Positions 1-9,091 of a DNA stretch of 64,000 nucleotides are shown in pieces; within the stretch, counting starts at the first letter, position 1, and the number at the start of each line of letters is the position of its first letter. This stretch comes from Methanothrix sp. (GTDB taxonomy: Archaea; Halobacteriota; Methanosarcinia; Methanotrichales; Methanotrichaceae), in the NCBI RefSeq assembly GCF_030055635.1, contig NZ_JASFYM010000012.1, positions 1-64,000 of the forward strand. Reading direction: 5' to 3'. The translations under genes were made by a program, and so were the position numbers. The notes beneath the pieces are model-generated. The model was not told where the DNA came from. It saw only the letters and a program-made list of their open reading frames with translations, and searched no databases.

Positions 1-145
1 GATCAAACTCCCGTCTCCACCCCAACAAAATGTACCGCAGAGCGGAACCAGTGCACTCATCCAAGCCTCCACGGCCCGTCTGCACCCGCGCCTATCTCCG
101 CGATCTCTTCGCCACATCTTGGCCCTCGAACGTATCACATAGTAG

Positions 146-153
146 TATATAAA
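146..153 (-). promoter_or_regulatory. possible TATA box reading out of the window
   Basis: On the minus strand TTTATATA lies about 30 bases before an ATG at 117, and that frame stays open to the window edge (39 codons of unrecognised sequence). This could be the start of the next minus-strand gene after pheT, but the open stretch is too short and too unlike any known protein to call as a gene. Confidence 0.25.
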
Positions 154-246
154 CGTTTCTACGAACCGCAGCATTCGGGTTTTGTAATCGGTTAGCTCCC
201 CAGCATACGGATCGCAGCAAGTCTCTCGTTAGCATCGGATTCACAC

Positions 247-1869
247 TTAAGGAGATATCTCCAGCTCCATCCCGACCACCGGATGCTCTAGGCCGAAGGC
301 GGATATCACCTCTGGATGTATCTCGCCAAAGCATCCGATTCTCGCCCCATCAAGCATCAGATCCGCACCCCTGCCGGGTATGAACGCGCCATCGCTCGAT
401 TCGACGATCTCCGCGCTGATCCTCAGCTCTCTCATAATCGCGGAAACCACGGAGCTGATCTCCGCGAACCCCGCTCCGCTGTGTATCGAGACCGCGCTCA
501 GATGGCACCTTGTCCTTCCACCGATGACCACGTCCCCGACGGCGAACAGTCTCTGTGGCAGCGCGTGGTGCTGGTTGATCGAGAGTATCTCCATCAGCCC
601 TGGAAGTATATCGGTCCTTATTATGGTGTGCAGCTCGCTTATCGGATGCATGACGTGTGTGCATCCGTCGACGCTCCTCCTGCGCATCATCTCGAAGTGA
701 ACCTTTTCATTTGTCAGCGTGAACGGCATCACCTCCAGATAGCCGAGACCGACCATCAGATCCCGAACCACATCCCTGAGCTCCTCCATTGGATGGGGTC
801 TGCCGATCGTCAGCGTCGCCGGCATCTCGGCCTTCAGGTTCTCATAGCCGTAGCTCTTGGCCGCGTCCTCGATGATGTCCCATGTGTGCATTATGTCCGC
901 GCGGTACGCCGGAACCAGCACCTCAACCCTGCTGCTATCCAAAGGATGTGCACCGAACCTCATGCGTCTGAGGCACTCTGCGAGCTCCTCCGCGGAGAGG
1001 TTGAAGCCTATCAGGCTGTTCGCCTCCGATGCGGTCACAGTCCAGCGTGCAGGGGAGAGATCCGGGCTGATCCATTCCTTCTCAGGGGAGATCATCCTCA
1101 CGCCCTCGATCCTGCCGCCGCGCTCCGCCAGGGCTGTGACCACTATGTTGAGAGCCCTGTGAACAACAGGATCCGTGCCTGTCACGTCTATGAAGAGATC
1201 TGTTGTATCCTCCCTGACCCTGGTCAGCTCCCCGTTTATCACCGGCGGGAATGATAGAACATTATCATCAGCATCAACGATCAGAGGGAATCTCTCGAAT
1301 CCATCCAGAATATGGCGATATGCCACACCCTTCGGGTGGCGCACAAGTATCTCCCTCATGCTCATGCTCTCATCGAAATCGAGCGGCACGAAGGTTCTCC
1401 TGTCGGGATCCTCTGCTATGTACCTGAATGGAGGTCTCACCCTGGAGATATCGTGAACTCCTATCGCGACCTTCCTCCTGTTCCTGCCGAGACCCCAGTG
1501 GAGGTCCTCCTGCAGGCTCATGAGCGACTCTATGAACGGATCCGTGAACCTGAGACCCCTGACGACCGCACAGCCAATAACCGGGCGCACGCTCTTCACA
1601 GATTCGTCCACGTACATCTCCACAGATCCCCTGTGGACCTCGTACTCAGGAAGTCCTGTCTTTATATTCAGGAAACCCTGCAGCGCCCTGGCTACACCCT
1701 CAGCGCTGTAGAGATCCGGCCTGTCGGGGAAGAACTCCACGTCGATGTAATCCGCTTCCAGGCTCTTACCCACATCCGCGCCCATCATCGGCAGCCTTTC
1801 AAGTATCAGCTCCCTGGAGGCCCCGACCATCTGCTCCAGATCCTCGTAGTACAGACGCACGACAGGCAT
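247..1869 (-). CDS. pheT: phenylalanyl-tRNA synthetase beta subunit
   Basis: Beta chain (about 540 residues) of the alpha2-beta2 enzyme that charges tRNA-Phe in the cytoplasm. The archaeal/eukaryal-type short form is seen: no N-terminal EMAP-like tRNA-binding domain, a B3/B4-type editing region in the first half (residues about 100-270), B5 domain (about 275-345, starting ARWTVTASEANSLIG) and a C-terminal catalytic-like fold ending FGEIHPEVISAFGLEHPVVGMELE. The ATG at 1869 is chosen because AGAGGTG lies about 6 bases before it; an in-frame GTG at 1878 is the alternative. It begins 1 base after the pheS stop, so both subunits are surely co-transcribed and made in equal amounts. Confidence 0.95.
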   Translation of the reverse strand: MPVVRLYYEDLEQMVGASRELILERLPMMGADVGKSLEADYIDVEFFPDRPDLYSAEGVARALQGFLNIKTGLPEYEVHRGSVEMYVDESVKSVRPVIGCAVVRGLRFTDPFIESLMSLQEDLHWGLGRNRRKVAIGVHDISRVRPPFRYIAEDPDRRTFVPLDFDESMSMREILVRHPKGVAYRHILDGFERFPLIVDADDNVLSFPPVINGELTRVREDTTDLFIDVTGTDPVVHRALNIVVTALAERGGRIEGVRMISPEKEWISPDLSPARWTVTASEANSLIGFNLSAEELAECLRRMRFGAHPLDSSRVEVLVPAYRADIMHTWDIIEDAAKSYGYENLKAEMPATLTIGRPHPMEELRDVVRDLMVGLGYLEVMPFTLTNEKVHFEMMRRRSVDGCTHVMHPISELHTIIRTDILPGLMEILSINQHHALPQRLFAVGDVVIGGRTRCHLSAVSIHSGAGFAEISSVVSAIMRELRISAEIVESSDGAFIPGRGADLMLDGARIGCFGEIHPEVISAFGLEHPVVGMELEISP

Positions 1870-1870
1870 C

Positions 1871-3352
1871 TCAGACACCTCTGAAGACAGACACAGGAGT
1901 GTCCCGCAGCCATCCGATGTCCGGCTGGTAGAGAAGCCTCAGGTCCTTCAGGCCCAGACGCAGCATCGCCAGCCTGCTCACGCCAAGACCCCATGCGAGC
2001 ACCGGATGCTCTATTCCGAACGGCGCGGTCACCTCGCGCCTGAACACGCCTGCGCCTCCGAGCTCAACCCAGCCAAGGCCGTCTATCCAGACCTCGGGCT
2101 CGACGCTCGGCTCTGTGTACGGGAAGTAGCCGGGCCTGAACCTGACCTCCTCGAATCCCATCTTCGAGTAAAACTCCTTCAGTATCCCGAGAAGATTGCT
2201 GAACGTTACGCCTTTATCCATCACCACTCCCTCGAGCTGCTCGAACTCAGGGGTGTGAGTCGCATCGATTGCCTCACGCCTGTAAACGCGATCTATGCAG
2301 AAGGCCTTGACAGGGGGCTCCGGGTTGTCTGCCAGATACTTTATGGTTATCGCGGTCGTGTGCGTCCTGAGGACCTCCTGCCTGGCGATCTCCGGATCCC
2401 ACACGCCACCCCATCCTGTGGATCCTATTCCGCCGCCGCGCTCGTGCATCTCCTTCACGCTTCTGTAATCTGGGATCTCGGCCTTGCTATCCAGATAGAA
2501 CGTATCCTGCATCTCCCTGGCAGGATGGTCCTGCGGCTGGAAGAGCGCATCGAAGTTCCAGAAGCTCGACTGTATTATCTCGCCCTTTATCTCCGTGAAC
2601 CCCATCTCGAGCATGATTCTCCTCATCCGATCCATCAGACGCCTGTACGGATGGATCTTTCCGGGATAGATCGTATCCCCGGGCACCCTGACGTTGTAGG
2701 GCCTGAATCTCGCATCTCTCCATTCACCGCTCTTTATGATCTCAGGGGTGAGCTGGGAGATCTCCCTCACCAGAGTGACGCCCGTCCTGTATCCAGCTGT
2801 TTGGGTGAAACGATCCCTGCTCTGAGATAGAATCCTCATCCCCTCATCAGTTATCTCATAACTCCAGGACTTGCTCCTGATTGGGGTCACGAGATCTCTT
2901 TTGATGAGGAGATCAATGGCGCTGCCGATCTCAGATCTGCTCTTCTCGCCATCAAGAAGCATTCTTAGGGCAATCTCGTCCTCCCCCTCAGCAGGTCTGC
3001 CGAGAGGTCTGAGAACGCCCTTATCGATCCGGACCCAGCCCTTCTTTCTGGCCCATCCTATGGCGATCTTCAGCGCAGGATCCTGGAGCTCGGATACCGG
3101 TTTTCCCTCACCTATCATCTCGATGAGCCTTCTCTCAGGGAGACCCTCACGCGCGTACCGTCTCCCCTCCTCAGTAAGCGAGAAACGCTCTATAACCCTC
3201 TTGTCCACACTGATGAGCCCGCTCTCTGCAAGAGATTCCGCTGCTGACAGAACAGCCTCTGTCTTTACGCGAAGACGATCAGCGATCTCCTGCGGGCTTG
3301 AGCATCCATCTGATATGGCTTCAAGAATCCTCAAATCTCTCTCCGATGCCAT
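1871..3352 (-). CDS. pheS: phenylalanyl-tRNA synthetase alpha subunit
   Basis: Catalytic chain of PheRS, 493 residues from the chosen start. The first 200 residues hold winged-helix modules (ERDLRILEAISDGCSSPQEIADRL) as in archaeal PheS. The class II core follows: motif 1 around MRRIMLEMGFTEIKGEIIQSS, motif 2 around FCIDRVYRREAIDATHTPEF, and motif 3 near the end (HPVLAWGLGVSRLAMLRLGL), which binds ATP. The start at 3352 (MASERDL) follows a TTAAATAAT TATA element near 3391-3400; an upstream ATG at 3388 would add 12 residues lacking family character. It overlaps or abuts pheT downstream. Confidence 0.95.
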   Translation of the reverse strand: MASERDLRILEAISDGCSSPQEIADRLRVKTEAVLSAAESLAESGLISVDKRVIERFSLTEEGRRYAREGLPERRLIEMIGEGKPVSELQDPALKIAIGWARKKGWVRIDKGVLRPLGRPAEGEDEIALRMLLDGEKSRSEIGSAIDLLIKRDLVTPIRSKSWSYEITDEGMRILSQSRDRFTQTAGYRTGVTLVREISQLTPEIIKSGEWRDARFRPYNVRVPGDTIYPGKIHPYRRLMDRMRRIMLEMGFTEIKGEIIQSSFWNFDALFQPQDHPAREMQDTFYLDSKAEIPDYRSVKEMHERGGGIGSTGWGGVWDPEIARQEVLRTHTTAITIKYLADNPEPPVKAFCIDRVYRREAIDATHTPEFEQLEGVVMDKGVTFSNLLGILKEFYSKMGFEEVRFRPGYFPYTEPSVEPEVWIDGLGWVELGGAGVFRREVTAPFGIEHPVLAWGLGVSRLAMLRLGLKDLRLLYQPDIGWLRDTPVSVFRGV

Positions 3353-3476
3353 TGTTCCATCCCACCGGCCTTTCTGTCCATGGAACATTATTTAACCTCA
3401 GGTATGCGGAAAATACATGTCCACACAAAAATCATAACTCGAACAGAGAACAGCTGCAGACAGCTCCTGAAGCGTT

Positions 3477-4178
3477 TCACTCAGGTGAGCACCCCTCCAG
3501 CTCGTCCAGCGCCTCCAGAACCCCCTGCACAGCCATCTCGAAGTACATCGATCCCTTTTGTGCGCTCGCCCTGCTCGGATCACCCATGATCCCATCGCCC
3601 ATGAACTCCCTCACAGATCTCAGGATCAGGTATCTGGGGCGCTTTGGGTGGCTGGCTGGTGGGAATCCTCTGACAAGATCAGGTCTGTGGAGCAGCATCC
3701 TTGAAGTCTCGATATCTCCAGCGTGGCCATCCCCTGGAGTATCGCACCTGATGAGATCAAAGTCGGTCAGCAGGCTGACTCTGAGGTCTGTGTTGTTCAC
3801 AGCGCTCTGGCACGCCTCTTTGAGGGATGCCATGTGCTGGCCTCCAGCATGCCCTGACAGGACCATAACATACCTGAAGTTGCTCTCGTAAAACCCGAGC
3901 AGAATGTCGTAGACGTAATCCCTGAGGGCGTCGAATCCAACGCTCACCGTTCCCGGGAAGCCCCTTGTGCTCCTGCATATGCCGTAGTGCACCGGAGGCG
4001 CAACGAAGACCTCGCGACGCCTTGCGACCTCGTAAGCCACCTCCAGCACCTGGAGCGTGTCTGTGGTCACCGGGAGATGCGGGCCGTGCTCCTCGACAGC
4101 CCCCACAGGCAGTATCACGGTCCTTGTCTTCATCAGCCCCTTCTCAATCTCAGGCCAGCTCATCTCCCCGAGGATCAT
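3477..4178 (-). CDS. arfB: creatininase-family amidohydrolase, ArfB-like deformylase
   Basis: A 233-residue creatininase-family metalloenzyme. In methanogens this family includes ArfB, which removes the formyl group from the GTP-derived formylaminopyrimidine intermediate (FAPy) on the way to riboflavin and coenzyme F420. Metal-binding signatures are visible: VEEHGPHLP near residue 30, an Asp soon after (TTDTL), and the loop LSGHAGGQHMASL near residue 108 with further His/Glu ligands. The start ATG overlaps the stt3 stop by 4 bases (ATGA type), so it is translated with stt3. Other creatininase-family amidases cannot be excluded from sequence reading alone, but length and methanogen context favour ArfB. 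Confidence 0.75.
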   Translation of the reverse strand: MILGEMSWPEIEKGLMKTRTVILPVGAVEEHGPHLPVTTDTLQVLEVAYEVARRREVFVAPPVHYGICRSTRGFPGTVSVGFDALRDYVYDILLGFYESNFRYVMVLSGHAGGQHMASLKEACQSAVNNTDLRVSLLTDFDLIRCDTPGDGHAGDIETSRMLLHRPDLVRGFPPASHPKRPRYLILRSVREFMGDGIMGDPSRASAQKGSMYFEMAVQGVLEALDELEGCSPE

Positions 4179-6844
4179 ACCTCAACGACCCCTCCGCTCA
4201 GCACATCCTTCTCCGACACACGCACCTCTCTGCTGGCGCCGTTTACCGTGAGCCTGTATGCGCCTATCGGCCTGGTGTCGAAGTTCGTGCCCCAGACCAC
4301 CGGACCCTCAGTCGAGTACGGAACCACCAGGACAAACTCTCCATTTGAATCTGTGACATTCGACTGTCTGTATATGAAGAGCCTCTTCTGGTTCGTCATG
4401 ATCGGGACCTCTATCACGACCTTCGATCCAGGAGATGCCCTTCCCTTTATCACCGCGCCAGGGACATGCTCGAATGTCTTGACGTACCTGTTTCCTTCGG
4501 TTGTGACCTGTGTTGTTGATTCATGGACGAGCCTGTAGTGCTGCAGCGCCTCTACGTGCACAGGCGATCTCGCGAAGCTCCTGCTCACAACGCTGACGTT
4601 GTACCCCTCGTTCAGGCTCTCGTTTATGAAGCTCTCCAGCTCCTTCTCGCTCTTGGGTATGAGCGGGGATTTTGTTATGACCGTCAGTGGTGTGCCGTCA
4701 GGCATCGTGACCCTTGTGTACGCTATCGCCACCGGATCCTGCGGCTCGACCTCGCTTCCATCGAAGAAGTGGAGCCTTGCCACCATGGTCCTGAAGTACT
4801 CCGGCATCCATACCTGGATCGGGACGAGGCTGTCGGCCTGCGGCTGGTAGACAGCTCCTGTGTATCTTGTGAGAGGTATGCTGCTCCATGCGGCTATCGC
4901 ATGGAACTTCGTGACTGCCATCTCCACATCAGTCATTATGTACCGCGCGTTCATGTAGGGTGGCCTGCTCTCGTTCAGACGCGTGAGAACATCCTCAGCC
5001 TCACCCTCGCTCTCCGCCAGGAAGAACGGAGAGGATCCAGGTGTTCCCTTGCTCTTGCTTCCAATTCCCTCCTGGAACGGGTTGGCGTTCGGATACCTGT
5101 GGCCTATGGTCTCTATGAGATGACCGTAGTCCCACCAGGACATAACTCCGTATGCTGTCTCAGGATACTGGAAGTACTGCCCCTCTGGAGGCCGTTCATA
5201 GACATCATAGATATCAAGCCCTGGATATGGAGTGTTGTTGCGCAGCCACTCGATGGAGCTGACCCAGTCCTGATTCGGACCCACCGAGTACCTTGCTATC
5301 GCATGTGAGCTGAGAACGCTCGGGTATGCCAGTATTATCACTATGAGTATCACCGCAGCCGCTGAGGCCAGCCGCTCCGGTCGCACCTCTCTGGTCAGGT
5401 TCGATGGAGATCTTGCTAGAACATCCTCTATGTCCGAGAGTCCCGCACGTGCGTAGGCCAGGGACGCAAGATAACCGCATAGCAGGGCGACGTTGACCGC
5501 GTAGTAGTATGCGGAGCGGTTTGCAGCCAGCGTGATGATCAGCGTTACCGCGCTCCATACTATGACCAGGAGGTACGGAGCCCTTGAGTCCCTCAGGTAT
5601 CTGTAAACCAGCATGCATAGACCGATGATCGCAATGTAGAACGGAGATAGTATGCGGATCAATCCAGGGAAGTTCTCGTCTATCCCCGTGACCCCCCGCC
5701 CGAGGTCCATGTATATTGGCGAGAGCTCTGCGACCGTTGCAGCTCCACCTGTCCGTGGAAGCATGTATGTCTTGAGACCGTAAACGACCGCGCTGAAGAG
5801 CTCAGGCACTGCCAGGACCACTATAAGGAGGTCGAGCAAAACCACACCAGCAACAGATCCCGGATATAGCGCCCAGGAGAGCCCGCGCCTCGAGACCTCG
5901 CGTGATGCCACAGCCAGCTCCAGACAGAATATCGAGCCAAGGAGCAGCATCGACGGCTGGAAGAGCGAGTACTGGATTATGCTGAACCTGTTGTAGGAGT
6001 GCGCAAACGGTACAACCATGAGAAAGGCGAAGAAGAGGCCTATCGCCCCTGTGATTCCCAGATACTCCCCGCTCCTTCCGCGGTAGTGTTCGACCACGCT
6101 CTGTAGGGTTATCGCGATCAGGAGTATGCCCTCGAACAGGATTCCCATGGACCACGCATCGACATACAGACCGAGGGCGATACCCGCGAGCACCGTTAGA
6201 ACGAGAGGACGCTTAACCGCGTTGATGTCCCGGAGCGTGCTGAAGCTCAGAGATCGACCGCTTCTGAATGCAAGGATAAAGAGCAGCATCGATAGCGTGC
6301 TCAGCAGGATCTCAGAGGAGTGGTGATCGGTGAAACCGAGAACGGTTCTGGAGAAGAGCTGGCCCGGAAGCACCACGGTGAGAGCTGCTGCTGTTATCCC
6401 GCAGCCCCTCCCGCCGAGCTCCTTTCCGATGTGGTACACCGGAAGTATCAGGAGCGAGCCCATTATCACTGGCCAGAACGCCCCGACCACGTCAACTGTG
6501 TGGAGATCCGAGCCGCCGAGCCCGACGATCTTCGAGAGCAGGGCAACGCCCCAGCTCAGGAACGGCCCGAAGTGGAGCGGCGTCCCGTTCGGAAAGTTCG
6601 TGAGAGGATCGAACCAGGGACGCTGCCAGTGCAGGAAAGTCGTCTTGGCAAGCATCATGTGATACCATGCGTCGCTCTCACTGCTGAACCTGACTGCATC
6701 TCCGATGAACACATTCCTGAATGGAACTACAGCTCTCAGGTAGATGGAGAGCAGAAACAGCATGCCAAGCCCCGCATACCAGTATATTTCGGGCAGGCGC
6801 TTTCTGCTCTGCGTTTTGCTATCCGTGTCCTTCTTCATATCCAT
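4175..6844 (-). CDS. aglB: oligosaccharyltransferase AglB/STT3
   Basis: Membrane enzyme of 889 residues that moves a lipid-linked glycan onto Asn of secreted proteins outside the cell. About 12-13 hydrophobic segments fill residues 20-500, followed by a soluble domain. Seen motifs: the first acidic site ESDAWYHMM near residue 60, the DHHSSE site near 175, and the hallmark WWDYG at about residues 570-574 (in MSWWDYGHLIETIGHRYPNA). The C-terminal 150 residues look like a beta-rich domain. The start has CAGGAGACCC 5 bases before it, and a TATA-like CGTTTATCTCC lies near 6882-6893. It heads a run with arfB, pheS and pheT. S-layer-type surface glycoproteins are the likely acceptors (inference). 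Confidence 0.95.
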   Translation of the reverse strand: MDMKKDTDSKTQSRKRLPEIYWYAGLGMLFLLSIYLRAVVPFRNVFIGDAVRFSSESDAWYHMMLAKTTFLHWQRPWFDPLTNFPNGTPLHFGPFLSWGVALLSKIVGLGGSDLHTVDVVGAFWPVIMGSLLILPVYHIGKELGGRGCGITAAALTVVLPGQLFSRTVLGFTDHHSSEILLSTLSMLLFILAFRSGRSLSFSTLRDINAVKRPLVLTVLAGIALGLYVDAWSMGILFEGILLIAITLQSVVEHYRGRSGEYLGITGAIGLFFAFLMVVPFAHSYNRFSIIQYSLFQPSMLLLGSIFCLELAVASREVSRRGLSWALYPGSVAGVVLLDLLIVVLAVPELFSAVVYGLKTYMLPRTGGAATVAELSPIYMDLGRGVTGIDENFPGLIRILSPFYIAIIGLCMLVYRYLRDSRAPYLLVIVWSAVTLIITLAANRSAYYYAVNVALLCGYLASLAYARAGLSDIEDVLARSPSNLTREVRPERLASAAAVILIVIILAYPSVLSSHAIARYSVGPNQDWVSSIEWLRNNTPYPGLDIYDVYERPPEGQYFQYPETAYGVMSWWDYGHLIETIGHRYPNANPFQEGIGSKSKGTPGSSPFFLAESEGEAEDVLTRLNESRPPYMNARYIMTDVEMAVTKFHAIAAWSSIPLTRYTGAVYQPQADSLVPIQVWMPEYFRTMVARLHFFDGSEVEPQDPVAIAYTRVTMPDGTPLTVITKSPLIPKSEKELESFINESLNEGYNVSVVSRSFARSPVHVEALQHYRLVHESTTQVTTEGNRYVKTFEHVPGAVIKGRASPGSKVVIEVPIMTNQKRLFIYRQSNVTDSNGEFVLVVPYSTEGPVVWGTNFDTRPIGAYRLTVNGASREVRVSEKDVLSGGVVEV

Positions 6845-7184
6845 GGGTCTCCTGTTTTAGCGATGGAGAGCATATTTCAAGGAGATAAACGTTTTGAGGC
6901 TGAACACGATCGATATGGGTTTCTGGGTCTGCTCTCAGCCATGACCAGGGCTGTAGCATGCACTGGCACAATGCTGATGAATCCCAGGAGGTCGGATGTG
7001 TTATGATGACTTGGGTGCGGGTCGCTGAATAGCCTGGAATCCGCAATCCTGCGATGCCAAGATGGTTTTGATCCCTGTGGTACGGGTACAAACTAATTCT
7101 GATGCCTGATGGAGCTAATTCGGGTAATCCATGAGCGGCTCGGCACCCTCTCACGGGCTGCCCTTTCCGGGGCGGCTTTCCGGC
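6845..7184. other. intergenic region between stt3 and the cis-prenyltransferase homologue
   Basis: 340 bases with no supportable gene. The stt3 promoter (minus-strand TATA-like element near 6882-6893) lies at the left end. The rest has no convincing open frame, only imperfect short repeats (for example CTAATTC twice near 7093-7120). Confidence 0.5.
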
Positions 7185-7823
7185 TCACCTTCCGAACCTC
7201 CTCTCCCTTCTCTGGAAAGCCCTTATAGCGCGCAGGAAGTCCAGTCGCCTCAGGGATGCCCAGTCGACATCTGTGAAGTAAAGCTCTGAGTAGGCGGCCT
7301 GCCAGATCATGAAGTCGCTGAGCCTTCTGCCGCCAGCCCTTATCACCAGGTCCGGCTTCTGCTTGAACCTCAGGTAACGCTCTATGGTCTCCCTCTCTAT
7401 CTCCTCCGGCTCTATCAGCCCTGCTGCAACATCTCTGAGAACAGATCTTATCGCCTCTGTGACCTCCTTCTTCCCCCCGTAGCCCAGGGAGACCGTGACG
7501 CTGATCCCGCCCCTTCCAGTCGCTATAGATCTGTCGGTGTTGATGATGCTCACGTCCGCGGGGGTCTCTTTGAGTATGGACTCGAGAGAGGGCGCGAGCT
7601 CACCGGAGTAATGTCCTATGTGTATCAGCAGGCTCTCTATGCCGAGCGATGCGCTCCACTCGATCAGATCCCCGAACTTCTCCAGATTGGTACCGTCGAA
7701 CGATGATACCACAAATGCCACACATCGTGGCCTTGGATGGCTCAGGACATCTCTTTCGAGGAGCTTCTCGTACAGTTTGTGTATCAAATGAACCTCTCCG
7801 GAGCACCGATCGATACGCTCCAT
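7185..7823 (-). CDS. cis-prenyltransferase (UppS/NgBR-like) homologue lacking the N-terminal catalytic motif
   Basis: A 212-residue member of the undecaprenyl-diphosphate synthase family, which makes the polyprenyl carriers for surface glycans. The C-terminal half is strongly conserved: LVIRAGGRRLSDFMIWQAAYSELYFTDVDW is spread over about residues 150-180 and the chain ends RERRFG-R, the RxG ending. The N-terminal motif normally reading MDGNGRWA, with the catalytic Asp, is replaced by FVVSSFDG near residue 35. That pattern resembles the non-catalytic NgBR/Nus1 subunit of heteromeric enzymes. The ATG at 7823 is preferred; a TTG at 7865 would overlap the divergent gene. It likely works with a catalytic partner encoded elsewhere and feeds AglB. 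Confidence 0.8.
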   Translation of the reverse strand: MERIDRCSGEVHLIHKLYEKLLERDVLSHPRPRCVAFVVSSFDGTNLEKFGDLIEWSASLGIESLLIHIGHYSGELAPSLESILKETPADVSIINTDRSIATGRGGISVTVSLGYGGKKEVTEAIRSVLRDVAAGLIEPEEIERETIERYLRFKQKPDLVIRAGGRRLSDFMIWQAAYSELYFTDVDWASLRRLDFLRAIRAFQRRERRFGR

Positions 7824-7897
7824 GAAGTAAAGCTGCCCTGTTACCCGGTCAGCTCTTGAAGGCAAAGTATTTTTGGTTGGATGGCGACTGGTTGGCC

Positions 7898-9091
7898 ATG
7901 CAGAGAGAGGACGCCTTGAGGCTCGCGATGGGTGCGCTGGCGTTTCTGCTTCCAGTAACAGGCGTCTTCACAACACTCTTCCTTGCGATCTTATACCTCA
8001 TCCACAAGCCCACCAGAATGCTGAGCTCATCACTCATGCTGCTTCTGGTCCTCAGAGAGGTGCTGACCCTCACACACCTCGATCTTCCGATGTATGTTGT
8101 TGCGATAGCGTTCATACCGCCGACCGTGGCCCACATAGTATCAAAGAGGTTTCAACAGCTTTCTGGCAGCTTCATATACATAATGGCCACTGTGGCGATC
8201 GGCTATCCTGCTGCATACCTCTCGGCTCCGGATCTCCTGCAGGAGAGGATACTGTTTCTGACCATCCTCGGAGGGCTGAGCGGCGCATTCCTGCAGCATG
8301 TCTCCAGAGAGATGGATTTCACGGTTCCATTTGGCGTGTGTATGGTCATGTGGCTGTTCAGCTTCGAATACCCGCTTCCAGAGCTCAGCAGGATCCTCAT
8401 GATATACATATTCGCCGTTCTTCTCGGAGTTGGAGCTTACTGGGCGAAGGCTGCAGATGTTGATGCCGTGCTCAGCGAGGTCATAATATGCATACTGGTG
8501 GTTCTCTTCGCCGGACTGAAGTGGTTTCTCCTCCTCCTGTGCTTCTACCTGCTAGGCGGGGCGTTCACTCGCTACGGATACTCATACAAGCACAGCCTGG
8601 GGATCGCCCAGGAGAAGTGCGGCGTCCGGGGATACAAGAACGTGTACAGCAACAGCTTGGTACCTCTTGTGGCCGCGCTGTGCTATGGGATATACAGCAA
8701 CGATATATTTTTCTATGCCTTCCTCGGCGCTGTGGCCACTGCGAATGGGGACACGCTGGCCAGCGAGATAGGTGAGACCAGCAGGTCCAAGCCCAGGATG
8801 ATTACGACTATGAAGCCCGTGGATCCCGGCGTCGACGGAGGTGTGACACCTCTCGGGGAGATGGCATCTCTGGCCGGCGCTGGGGCCATAGGAGCGGTCG
8901 CTGTTGCAGCAGGCATGACGGGCCTGGATGGTTTCCTGATCGCCCTCACGAGCGGTTTTCTCGGCTCTAACTTCGACAGCCTGATGGGCGCGATATTTCA
9001 GAGAAGAGGTTTGCTCACAAACAACGGCGTCAACCTCGTCGCAACGCTCTTCGGTGGTGTTACAGGAGCTCTGATGGGGGTGCTGATTTGA
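7898..9091 (+). CDS. DUF92 family membrane protein (phytyl-phosphate kinase-like)
   Basis: About 397 residues with roughly 10 hydrophobic segments. The second half carries the DUF92/TIGR00297 signature: GALATANGDTLASEIGE-type text (here GAVATANGDTLASEIG near residue 290), then GVTPLGEMASLAGA and the C-terminal SNFDSLMGAIFQRRGLLTNNGVN. Relatives include plant VTE6 phytyl-phosphate kinase and eukaryotic TMEM19; the archaeal substrate is unknown, plausibly a polyprenyl or geranylgeranyl phosphate. A TATA-like AAGTATTTTTGG at about 7865-7876 predicts a near-leaderless transcript at the ATG 7898, so this start is preferred to an upstream TTG at 7856. It is divergent from the cis-prenyltransferase homologue and overlaps aroE by 4 bases. 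Confidence 0.8.
   Translation: MQREDALRLAMGALAFLLPVTGVFTTLFLAILYLIHKPTRMLSSSLMLLLVLREVLTLTHLDLPMYVVAIAFIPPTVAHIVSKRFQQLSGSFIYIMATVAIGYPAAYLSAPDLLQERILFLTILGGLSGAFLQHVSREMDFTVPFGVCMVMWLFSFEYPLPELSRILMIYIFAVLLGVGAYWAKAADVDAVLSEVIICILVVLFAGLKWFLLLLCFYLLGGAFTRYGYSYKHSLGIAQEKCGVRGYKNVYSNSLVPLVAALCYGIYSNDIFFYAFLGAVATANGDTLASEIGETSRSKPRMITTMKPVDPGVDGGVTPLGEMASLAGAGAIGAVAVAAGMTGLDGFLIALTSGFLGSNFDSLMGAIFQRRGLLTNNGVNLVATLFGGVTGALMGVLI

Noticed and set aside
1-117. Truncated minus-strand gene at the window edge
   Set aside because: 39 codons from ATG 117 stay open but show no protein-like features; only the TATA element is listed.
316-1254. Long open frame opposite pheT
   Set aside because: It is the complementary shadow of a clear synthetase gene; similar shadows occur across the GC-balanced genes.
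6995-7060. Possible C/D box RNA (ATGATGA followed by CTGA)
   Set aside because: Boxes C' and D could not be placed with correct spacing, so the match is probably chance.
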